This document shows positions 1 to 9,950 of a DNA stretch of 64,000 bases, one piece after another. The notes below the pieces were generated by a model. It was not told the DNA's origin, searched no databases, and worked only from the letters and a program-made list of their open reading frames with translations. Each line of letters opens with the position of its first letter. Within the stretch, counting starts at the first letter, position 1. Location of the stretch: contig CATQJL010000001.1 of assembly GCA_958299035.1 (NCBI GenBank), positions 11,554,773 to 11,618,772 of the forward strand. The letters are read 5' to 3'. This stretch comes from Cylicocyclus nassatus. Its lineage: Eukaryota; Nematoda; Chromadorea; Rhabditida; Strongylidae. The position numbers and the translations under genes were made by a program.

Positions 1-3000
1 AGTAGAGAGCAAGGTGGTGCACCTGCAAAAGGTACTTTGCAGAAAAGTTGGAGCAGGATTTCCTGTCCACGTGTCCTGCTGGACGAGTTCTTTGTGCTTT
101 TAATTTTTCTTCATTACGTTTGTAGTTTTTCGTAGTACATACATCGAGCATCCTTTTTCAAAATTGCAAAAACTCCAATATCGTCTTGCTTGCATTCTTG
201 TTCACGTAGATTTTTACTTTTGCACATCAATCTATAAGGTGGTCTTCGCACGTAATGAAGCATAATTCATCAGTGAAGAGTACATTTACAGTAGAAAGAA
301 AAACGAAACATACTTGCACCCGTTGTGCATCTACTTTCACGTATCACATAAGCCTTAGCAAACATAATCAGTTGCTTGCTAATAGGAAGTTCAAGAGTTA
401 AAAGCAGGAAGTGGCTTAAAGGCACTTTTTGGAGATTAATCTGCGTTTCTCAGGAATCTGAGCTGGACACTCTCAACTCAAATATGGCCCGAACGGCAGC
501 TCATACAATTTGTTTGTGATAAAAAATGCTTGAACTAAGCCAGACAGCCTTTTCAGCAGAGTAATCAGCATTCCTGAGTTTGAAAACATATTTTGGACTC
601 GGTCTAAACTTGAATTTCTCGGTAACAATCAAATCAAATCAAATCATATGCGGCAGCTCAATCAATTACTGAGCTACGCCTCCTAACTTTTTTTTCTTCT
701 TGCATTTTTTCGAGGGTCTCCCGGCATTTGTAATTTCTCTTCATTCTTCTCACTCCAAAGATTGCCGTTTATTTATTTGTTTTTTCATCTTGCTTTGGCC
801 TTTTCAGCCACCGTAACTCAGGTTTCGTTCTAGACTCCATGGAGCACTGGCATGCTATCGCAGTTACAGTATATCTCGGTGAAGTTGTCGCAGCTTCAGG
901 ACGCGGGTCCTCGCTGCTGCTTTGCTCTGCTTAGTGCCGAGTCAAGCTGCATTCTCTTTGCATTTTCCCGCGTCCCAGCAGTACTCAGACGTTGATAATG
1001 CATGGGAAAACTTCTACAGTCTGCTCCAATCGGGATCAGGCCGAACATTCGGCGTAAATTTGCGCGCTCGCAGCGCTAGCGGTGTGCGCTGCATATGCGC
1101 GCTGTCGAAGAGAGCAAAAGGATTGAAGAGAAAGCAGAAAAGCAGGCCGTGGGCGTGACCGCGAAACCCTAGCGACGCGGACTCCCGCCATGCCAGTTTT
1201 GGCCTGCTTAGGATTGGGGCAGACTGTAGATGATATTCCACGAACAATGCGCAAGGCCTGAGCGAGAAGGCAGCGAAGGCCTCAGTTGCTATACGATACT
1301 CTCATTGACGCCACGTATATGGTGGTCTTCTCCGTCGGACATGTTTATCATCTGAGGCGTATTTTTTACGTTTTCTTGACGGGTAATGCATTTTTCATCT
1401 CCCTTCTTACTATATCATTCCTGACATGACCCAACATAGTAGCTTTCGCGATTTTGCTCAGCATTGATGTCTCTTACAGCACTAGCTTTCCTCGTCCACA
1501 CTTATCCACCTGCGCGTACTGTGGATTGAATTTTTTCTGACAAGTGATCACCATGCCAAGATTCAAGCACAATTAACAATATTGAGTGATGCACTAGCAA
1601 ATTGCGTTTGGCTATGCTACCTACCTTGATACTAGCTCGAGAATTAGATCTAGAAGCAAACTTTCTGGTGCATCAGCGGCTTGAAGTTTTTGCGTATTAA
1701 TCACACGAGGCTTCTGTGATGCTTCTCCACTTCATCCGAACATTCACCCTACTATTTAAATCGTAGCGGCCTACTTACTCTTTACAAAGAGATGCTTTCT
1801 CAAGGTATTCAGTTGAGATGGTCTTCTTAATTAGCGTATCTCCCATCCGGTTGATCCTAGGTGTAAGTGTTTTCATTCGGTGTACTCGCGAATGCCTCTA
1901 TATGATCGGGGGTTTATGCTTTGACTCTTCAGAAAATGATATCCAGTCCTTAAAACGTCATCAAAGCAGTTAGGTTGCTACATATTGCAGTATGACAGAA
2001 TCATGGGTGCAGGACGTCGCTCTCAAAAGTACCGTACAGAACCTCACTTCTGTCAAGCATAGAAACGGTCGGGTTTCTTTAGACTGAATATATAGTTTTG
2101 GTAATAATAACTTGTATGATAAGTTCTAATCTCTTATCTCCATTTTGGATTTAGAGCTATATACTATTGAGGATATTCAAGTGAGAATCGATGAGAACGG
2201 CGCAAAATAAGAGGTTGAGAAGAACTAGGAGAAAATGGCAGCAAGAAAGGAAGATGACTTGTAAGATCGAGTTGTACCAAGGTCACGCCTTTGTTCGAGA
2301 CAGCGCACCCGTTGATGCGGAAGTAGATGTACACATTACCGAATTGTAGTACACAATACAAAGTGCGGAAATATTTCGTTATAAGATATAGTTACTAGGT
2401 GCTGAAAGTTTGCTAAAAGCACTGCGAAGAGAAAGCAAAGGGCAAAGATCATGTACAAAAAATCAAAAACGATAAACAATACTAAGAAAGTAATGAAAAA
2501 GAAAGGAAGAGTAATGATATGTCATATTGTCTGCATTGACGTGCAGAAAGAACCTTTAGTGCAAGTATTATAGCGCATGTGATTCAAGCGAAGAGAATTT
2601 TTGTTGCAGTGGATATATAAGGGTTCTACGCACAAATTCACTTATCAAATGCCAAATCGAATAAGATTCAGGAGAAGAAATTAGTCACTATTCTTTTTTC
2701 AGCTTGATCAATTAGAAATATAATGATTGACTTAACTGGGTAATATAAATACATCTTTTTTATGAGAAGCGCACAATGGAACCCAGCCGTATTATGAGAT
2801 GTTTTACTCAGCTCAGGGAATACCTTCCTTTAGAATATCTATCAGAAGAATGCGATATCCTCCCGATATATCCTTTAGTGAAATTCGAGTAATTTGAATT
2901 TGAAGTTTCAATAAACCCTCTTGAACAAAAAGGGAAATGGGGCCAATGAGAAGAGGCTGTCTAAATCGAGGAAGGCTCTCTTATGCCGATTTTATAAGAT

Positions 3001-3037
3001 ATCAAACTATAGCAGCGGATATTCATTAACTCACCTA
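1..3037. other. Non-coding stretch, no supported gene
   Basis: I see no exon chain with splice signals here. The open frames are short and have the composition of chance ORFs. A GC-richer block near 1050-1240 (core GCGGACTCCCGCCA, about 1177-1190) recurs at about 7926-7939, so it is probably a dispersed repeat. The rest is AT-rich and unremarkable. Confidence 0.5.
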
Positions 3038-3356
3038 CTCAGACAATCGCTGGGGGCAGGCGGGCACCGGAAAAATAGATTGCTGATTTTTCGCACCCCG
3101 CTCGCGGATTTTTTGGAAAGCAATCAGGACTTTTCGGAAGACCGCTTGCTGAGTCAGCGGATTTTTGAGAGACCGCCTGTTGAATTTTTTTCGCTCTTAT
3201 CTTTTGCAGATATATTGCTGAATCTCTGAGGAATCGAGAACTCAGCAAGCGGTCTTCCGAAAAGTCCTGATTGCTTTCCAAAAAATCCGCGAGCGGGGTG
3301 CGAGAGATCAGCAATCTATTTTTCGGGTGCCCGCCTGCCCCCGGCGATTGTCTGAG
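3038..3356. repeat. MITE, TA-flanked, near-perfect 116-bp inverted arms
   Basis: The element begins CTCAGACAATCGC and ends with the inverted match GCGATTGTCTGAG. Each end is flanked by TA (3036-3037 and 3357-3358). The left arm (3038-3153) and right arm (3241-3356) pair almost base for base around an 87-bp centre. TA target duplication and this arm structure fit a non-autonomous Tc1/mariner-like MITE. The same terminus occurs at 8500, 8835, 9423, 42653, 42836, 52469 and 52866. No transposase is encoded. Confidence 0.85.
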
Positions 3357-3689
3357 TAAAGACTGCTTAGAAAAACAAAATATTAAAAACATTACCAATC
3401 TCAGAGACGTATCATTTTGTTACGTTTTATTTATAGAAGAAAAAGGGAAGGGGGCAACACTGTCGCAAAGCTATGTCAAAAAGTGAGCAGAACAGTCGGT
3501 TAGTCTGCAACTCATATAGTTGTTATATGAGCAACTGGCCGTTTCTATCATTTCAGCTGCATCGCTCGTACGTCAGGGCATAAGCAAACTGCAACAGCTG
3601 TCTTGCGTGAATAATTGAACAATTTTCGACAAACATAGGCTCTGCAGCGAGATCGGCAGCAATTTGAGTTTGCATTGCTACACAGTGGA

Positions 3690-5105
3690 AGAAAACCTGT
3701 AGCTTGATAAGATCGGTTCATGATTATACGAACACCCCATTTTTTCCCGTTTCCCGGGCTTTGTTGAAAGAAATACACGGAACTATTGGTACCACGTGAA
3801 AGAGGGTAGCCGAAAACAATACACCTAGCACAAAAATGAAATTCCGTGTCAATCTTGGAGAGGCATTGTGCGCCGAACACTTTTTTGGCCGGTTCATAGT
3901 ATACGAACACCTCAATCGGAGATTTTTCTCGCTCAATGCTGCAAGCTTTCGCGTTCATATTTTCATGTAAGGCTACGATCTCGAGGTCTGAGCCTACTTC
4001 GTGCTAAACCTAATACAGTTTGAAAAGGGAAACTTTACTCTACTTTTATAGCTCGAAATGGCTACGGACCAAGTCGGTGCCAAAAATGCCTGTTTTATTG
4101 AGATTCCAAATCTTTATACAGGTCAAACGGATAAAGGAAAGGGACTAATAAATCTGCTTTCTAACTCTTAAGAAATATTGATTTAATCGTCCCAATTACT
4201 AACCCAGGCTCAAATTCACCGTAGGGTTGGCACGCTTTTGAGCCTTAACATTCGAATTCTGCCGTCCGCAAACTTCTGTAATGTTGTAAAGCACATCGAA
4301 AATTCGATATTGCGTATGATGTGCAAGACTCTGTATCTTTTTCGAAAATTTAAACGTAAAGCACTTCGTTTCCACCACGCACACGGCATCCAATGAAAAT
4401 GAATAAGCTATTCAACGCAAACATACCTTCTCTTCCTTCTTAGCTCCGGAGCCTTGAGGATAGCTTTGTGGTGGATTCAAAAATTCTAGAACAGAATATC
4501 ATCATACAAACGATACATTTGCCACATAACAGAATCTTGTGGACGACAGAAGTCGAATGTTAAAATTTAAAAATGTGCCAACCCTATGGTGAGTTTGAGT
4601 CTGGGTTAGCAATTAGGACGATTAATTCAATATTTTTGAGCGTTAGACAGCAGATTTACTGGTCCCTCACTCTTAATCCGTATGAGCTGGATAAAGATTG
4701 GAATCTCAATGAAACAGGCATTTTTGGCGTCAATTTGGTCCGCAGCCATTTCGAGCTATGAAAGTAGAGTAAAGTTCTTTTCAAACTTTATTAGGTTCAG
4801 CAGGTAGTATGTCTCAAACCTTGAGATCTAGCCTTACATGAAAATATGAACGCGAAAGCTTGCACAGTGTTAAGCGAGAAAAGAGCTCTGATTGAGGTTG
4901 TTCGTATGATTATGAATTGGCCAAAAACATGTTTGGCGCACAATGCCTCTCCTAGATTGACGTCGCATCTCATTTTTATGCTGTGTAAATTGTTTCGGCT
5001 AGCTCTTGCACGTGTTACCAATGGTTTTGTGCATTTTTTTTTTCAAAAAAGCCCGGGAAACGGCAAAATGTAGGGTGTTCTTATATATGAACCGATCTTA
5101 ATGTG
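3690..5105. repeat. Fold-back element: large imperfect palindrome
   Basis: The segment about 3690-4270 is repeated in inverted orientation at about 4573-5105, with the symmetry axis near 4400. Matching landmarks include GATCGGTTCAT (3712) against ATGAACCGATC (5088), CCCGTTTCCCGGGCTTT against its complement near 5050, and CGTCCCAATTACTAACCCAG (4189) against its complement near 4605. The arms have diverged by scattered substitutions and small indels. Shadow ORFs on opposite strands look alike (both begin MNAKAC) only because of the palindrome. I recognise no protein. Confidence 0.7.
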
Positions 5106-5476
5106 ACTTATGCAGTATGTAAAAACAAGCGTCAGCCGTATAGAAGCATGGGCATGCATTTCGAGTCGCACCAGCAAAGAACTACACTATGGTTGTAGTA
5201 TTTCGGCTATTATAGAGACGTTGGTTTTCTCACGTCCCCTTTATACACTGTTTTTAGCATGTTGTTTTCCTCCGCAGCTTTGCAAAAATTTGATCTTCTC
5301 AATTATCGTTAAAAGGAGGAGTTATTGCCGTTGCTTTTGGTATAAACGCCCTCTACTACCCCAGAAGTAAAACGGTTTGTACGCACCGCGCAATTTCTCA
5401 CAACTTTTGTTCAGAGTTTCTGTTTCCTTGTTTTCAGGACTCCATAGCCTATAAAATTTCCTTTTCGCATTTCATA

Positions 5477-6143
5477 CAGGGTGTCCCAAAAAGATCTGAC
5501 TGTTTGACTGTTAATAGGTCTCTCGTCATGATGTCTTTCGAGAAACTTCAATCACCGCTTTGTAGGGCTGGCGCCAACTTAGAGCTGCAGTATGGAGCGA
5601 TTTGCCGACAGCTCTTCATTACTGTAAAATTACGGTAGGAATTTGAGGGGGGGTTGAGCCATGGAGAGTCATATTTTGGCTCAGGAAGGAAACAAAACGA
5701 TTTGGAAACTCTCACAGCAGATGAAGCACCGATTCCGAATACAAAAATTTGCATCTCATTACAATGTAATGCTTCCTCAAAAAAACTTTGCCAAATAAGC
5801 AGTAGCAGCCGTTTTTCGATGTTGCTAAAAAATGTGGTTACACTGTCCAAAAAGCTTCACAATCTTGTACAACATCAGTATTTAACTCGGAGTCCATGAA
5901 AAACCTATAACACAAATTTTCAGAATTTTTTTCGAAAATATCCAAAATGGCAGATTTTTAGCTGCGGCGCCATTTCCCAAAAGTTCTCACCGTAATCTTA
6001 AGTAATGAAGAGCTACTGGTGATTCGCTCCATAAGTAAACCTAAATTGAAGCCAGTTCTATAAAATGTTAAAGCTTCTTGAAAAACTTCATGGCAAGAGA
6101 GTTATTAGCAATCAAAATATGTACAGCTATATGGGACACCCTG
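5477..6143. mobile_element. Mariner-like non-autonomous element
   Basis: The termini are CAGGGTGTCCCA (5477) and TGGGACACCCTG (6132-6143), flanked by TA at 5475-5476 and 6144-6145. Short TIRs of the CAGGGTGTCCCA type with TA duplication are typical of mariner/Tc1 elements. The 667-bp interior has no frame with recognisable transposase or DDE motifs, so this is probably an internally deleted or MITE-like copy. Confidence 0.7.
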
Positions 6144-6873
6144 TAGGTTACCATCATGCACTCGGTCCACGAACTACTTTGAACAGTCTACTCGCGGATA
6201 GGGAGGGCTTACTCCCCCCCCCCCTCTATCGTTTCTTGGAAGAAACATCAGTTTCTTTTGTAAGCGTACCGTGAAAGATGTCGTTCACATTGTCGCTTCG
6301 CTCACATTGATACGATTAATCTAAAAACCGCTATTTCCGTTATCTCACAGTTATGTCAGCAATCGAGCTCAACAACGCTCAAAGAAGCTTACATCCGTGA
6401 ATATTTATCACTTTGAAGCTTGTGAACACCGTTTCTTTAAACTAAATCAGTGATATCCTGCCCGTCAAATTTGTTGACCGCGTCGGTGGCTGTTACTCCA
6501 GCTTATCACCCCTTCGTTTTATTCCTGTGGTTTCTCGTTCTAACGCTGAATCCTTTCATGGAATTCGTTGCCTACAATTCCTTCTGACCGTATCGGTGAC
6601 GAGATCATCAAATTTTTGGGTACTCGGCAAAACAAATCCCTTACTTCTGAAGCGGTGTTAAAGTTCTGCGCAACCGCCAATGTTGAGTACGTGACCCTAT
6701 GTAATTCTTACTCTTACCTCTAATATTTGTTCTGGCTGCCGTCAAATTATTGTCACTAAGTGTAGGACTCTGCGTGATCTCGAGAGTCGGTGAGTATGCG
6801 GCAACTGCACTGCATTACTCTTTCTCAGTTATCTTTCATCTTACAAACGCTTCTTTGCTATCAGATGTTAGCT

Positions 6874-8424
6874 TCCAGGTATAGGGGCCTGCAGGATCGC
6901 GAGAGTCGGACGTGCGTACGGCCATTGCGCCGCGCACGTCTGGGCCGGTAGTAATCCCCCCGATCTGGCGGCAGGTCTCGTTGGCAGGTCGCTGCCACCT
7001 TTTCCGTGAGGTGGCCAAAAAGTGAAACTTCAAATTTAGGCGGTCCCAGGCCTATTTCCAAAAAAATTTCTCGATAAAGATGCCGCCTAGACTCTGTAGA
7101 TAGAAATCTGCGGTTCTAGAAATCCTCCTGTGAGAAAATATCTGGAAGCGCAGAAGAAGCTGCCTGCAACTTCGCGATGTAAGTTGCCGGCATGGCAGCT
7201 CGTCGAAATCCGCGATGGCAGCTGCCGGCAGGTCAGAGAGCACGGGAAATAGCGCGCTTTTTTGAGAGAGGGAGCTGCCGGCATCTCGACGTGCCCCTAC
7301 CACGTCGAGGTGGTGGCACCTTTGCCGACGGCGTCTGCGAGTTTGCGAATTGCGGCGATATCACACAATTTACGTCAGGCGAAAAAATCAAAAATTCTAC
7401 TTTTCATTAAAAAACTATCATTTTTCTCATTATATGAGTTTTCTTTTTTAAAATGACAATTTTCTTACGGAGAAAAAATCCAGTAATGCCTTAGAATCAT
7501 AAAGAACATCATCTTTTTTGGCAATCCCTTATAAATCTCGTTTGCACCGATTTCGCCCCTCTCTCGCTCATACCAATCAGCTGTTCCTTCAGGTCAAAGT
7601 CTCTCACGTAATGTATCGATCCCTCTTACAGGCAGCCATTTACCAGCGCGTTCCTCCTATTGCTGGTGCAAACGGCAACGGCTGACCGAATGGTCGGATG
7701 GTTAACGTGGTGCCACTTCAAGTTAATGCACATATAGTCGGTTTCATCCCGGATTAGGCGAGACATTCTACTGGAGCAGCGCATGCGCATCGGTGGAGGC
7801 TTTGCGAGCGCATAGCGCTGGCATTTTGCCAAGCAAAGACTGAGGAGATTGAAGAGACGCAGACATGGGTTCTCAGCACGATAGGATATACTGTAGCTGC
7901 GAAACGGCGCGAGCTATTGCGAGGCGGACTCCCGCCAATCCAATTTCCGCCTAAAGCGGGTCGAAACTTACTATAGGTTCGACCGCGCGCGAGGTAGCAA
8001 TTTTGCGGCTGTCTACGTCATCAAAATTTGAAGTGCGAATTGATTGCGTGCTAAAATTAGATAAGATTATTAGAACCTACAATCACTCCGCGAGCTGCCG
8101 GCGGAACTGGCACCTTTCCGCGATGTGTGCCAACTTGCCGGCATGATGCCAGGGTAGATTACTACCGGCCACTAAGGTAGATTACTACCGGCCCTGATGT
8201 CACTAAGGCAGGTGCCAGACTTATCCGTTTCAACCGATTCGTTTGGTTCATAGGTCAAATCACTACACTGTCCGACAGAAAAGGTGGTGAACCGAATGAA
8301 TCTGTTGAACAGGATAAGCCTGGCACCTATCTGAGTCATCGGACGCGCATCTAACGTGCGCAGCGCAATGGCCTCAAGCACGTCCGACTCTCGCGATCCT
8401 GCAGGCCCCTATACTTGAAACGCT
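6874..8424. repeat. 1.55-kb TIR element with nested repeats
   Basis: The left end near 6878 reads TATAGGGGCCTGCAGGATCG, continuing through GCGAGAGTCGGACGTGC. The same sequence is inverted at about 8375-8420. GGCCGGTAGTAAT (6941) and ATTACTACCGGCC (8158 and 8183) are also inverted partners. A 25-bp unit containing TAGATTACTACCGGCC is tandemly duplicated at 8155-8203. The interior is rich in GCTGCCGGC motifs. No coding capacity was recognised. A degenerate relative of the terminus lies at about 6770-6815. Confidence 0.6.
8210..8328. repeat. Small hairpin MITE nested in the 6874-8424 element
   Basis: AGGTGCCAGACTTATCC at the left end is mirrored by GGATAAGCCTGGCACCT at the right end. The inner arms (CAACCGATTCGTTTGGTTCA and its approximate complement) also pair. 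At 119 bp it is too short to code. Confidence 0.55.
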
Positions 8425-8499
8425 TTTGAAAAGTAGGGGACTTGTTGACTGTTGAGGCCTTGTGGCATTCTGCGTGTGCATTGACCGCAAACTCACCGA

Positions 8500-9423
8500 C
8501 TCAGATAATCGCCGGGGACAGGGGCCATGCGATTTTTGGACAAGGGGCACCGGAAAATTGTAGAGTCTTACCTTTGCTCGGTGTACGCCCGAAACTGCTT
8601 AGAAAGAGTCCGAGCGCCTGCTGAAAGTTTGGCCAGCGCTCGCTGAAGGCGATTATTTGATGTGCGCTTGCAGGAAATTTTGTATTGCTGCCTGCTGGCA
8701 GAAAACGAAAGTACCGCTCGCTGAAGGTTTGCCCACGCCCCAAAATTTTGCCGACCGCTTGCGGAAAGCGCGAGTTCGAGGACCGCCTGCCGGCGACTGT
8801 TCGAGGACTTTCTCTCGCGATCAGCAGCGCCCTACTCAGATAATCACCGGGGACAGGCGGTCCGCAAACTCGCGCTTTTCTGCAGGCGGCCAGCAGAATT
8901 TTGGGGTGCGGCCAAACCTTCAGCGGGCGGCACTTCCTTTACCGTCGCACATTCTGCCAGCGGGCCGTAATACAGCATTTTTTGCAAGCGCTTGGCAAAT
9001 AATTTCTTTCAGTGAGCGCTGGCCAAACTTTCAGCAAGCGCTCGGACTCTTTTTAAGCAGTTTCGGGCATATGTCAAGCAAGGTTGAGGCTCTATGTGGC
9101 AGAGATGCCATTGATGGTTTAATTACTCAAGTTTGGGGTACTTTCCCTCAGTGGAAAGTACCTGGGGACTGCGCGGTCCTTCAAAATGGACCGTGCGGCC
9201 CTCAATAATTTTGCATATTCTCGCGGAAAGTCCGCGAGAATGCGGCCACTGCGCCGCAGCTAATCCATAAAGAAACCGCGACTGTTCTTCAAGCATTCGT
9301 CCTCAATTTCGCCAACTTTCTTCCAAATTTCTGCAAGCGGGCCGCAAAAAATCAACGAACTATTTTTCCGGTGCGCGCTTGCTCAAAATTCGCATGGCCG
9401 CCTGCCCCCGGCGGTTATCTGAG
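8500..9423. repeat. Composite MITE cluster with three CTCAGATAATC termini
   Basis: Termini of the family at 3038 occur in plus orientation at 8500 and 8835 and inverted at 9423. The last two are flanked by TA, so one unit is 8835-9423. The segment about 8565-8665 is mirrored at about 8985-9085 (shared GTCCGAGCGC and GAAAGTTTGGCCAGCGCTC). This implies an outer element 8500-9423 disrupted by rearrangement or nested insertion. Apparent 80-183-codon ORFs here are products of the repeat. Confidence 0.6.
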
Positions 9424-9546
9424 TATATCGGCTTCCAAATGTATCGTGTGATTGTCTAGTTTCGCGTTTTCTGTCCCCTTGGCGTAACATGAGCGCATCA
9501 AATGAATGAATGGATAAATGTAGAATATATACAGTAACAAGTAATC

Positions 9547-9552
9547 TTTATT
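9547..9552 (-). other. Candidate poly(A) signal for the 9951-12376 gene
   Basis: AATAAA on the minus strand (TTTATT on the plus strand), about 400 bases beyond the proposed stop codon at 9951-9953. No closer canonical signal was noticed. Confidence 0.35.
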
Positions 9553-9707
9553 CAATGCCTACAATAAAGCTTGTTGCATGTAAACTGGGACATCATTAAA
9601 AGCGATACAGCAGTGATATTGAAGCATACATAGGTCATGCAAGCTATAATTCACGTTTGTGAAATCTCTACACCACCGATGTTGACGACTTTTACAAGAA
9701 AACTCTG

Positions 9708-9944
9708 TCATTGCACACATAGTTCTTTTTTTACACGCACTTTCTCGCCTGCAATCTCACAATTGCGTTCGCTGAGTGAAGAAAAATCTCGCTGCATGAA
9801 CGTAGACAATGGGATCATTTCATCAACACTATCTTCATAAAGGAATGTGAAAGTAATACGATCGCTACACGAAGCAATTGGAATACTGTGTAGAATACAG
9901 TCAGCACAAAATTGATAAGGTAGTTCTGACAGAACTATTAACAT
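9708..9944 (-). other. Possible extra 3' exon or small ORF
   Basis: This frame lies just downstream of the Gly/Tyr-rich gene's stop. It has a protein-like composition, with four Cys, mixed charge (YEDSVDEMIPL) and a charged end (GEKVRVKKELCVQ). It could be 3' UTR, a separate short ORF, or an alternative last exon joined by a 50-base intron (weak GTGTAC donor near 9983, acceptor near 9935). The family is not recognised. Confidence 0.25.
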
Positions 9945-9950
9945 CGTCCA

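Noticed and set aside
3548..3958. 136-codon minus-strand ORF resembling the plus-strand ORF at 4846
   Set aside because: Similarity is due to the palindrome 3690-5105; neither has a recognisable domain or start context.
5654..5899. Possible transposase remnant in the mariner-like element
   Set aside because: No helix-turn-helix or DDE/DDD motif could be seen in any of the six frames.
8657..9208. 183-codon ORF
   Set aside because: It lies across the inverted arms of MITEs; its translation is repeat-derived with no domain.
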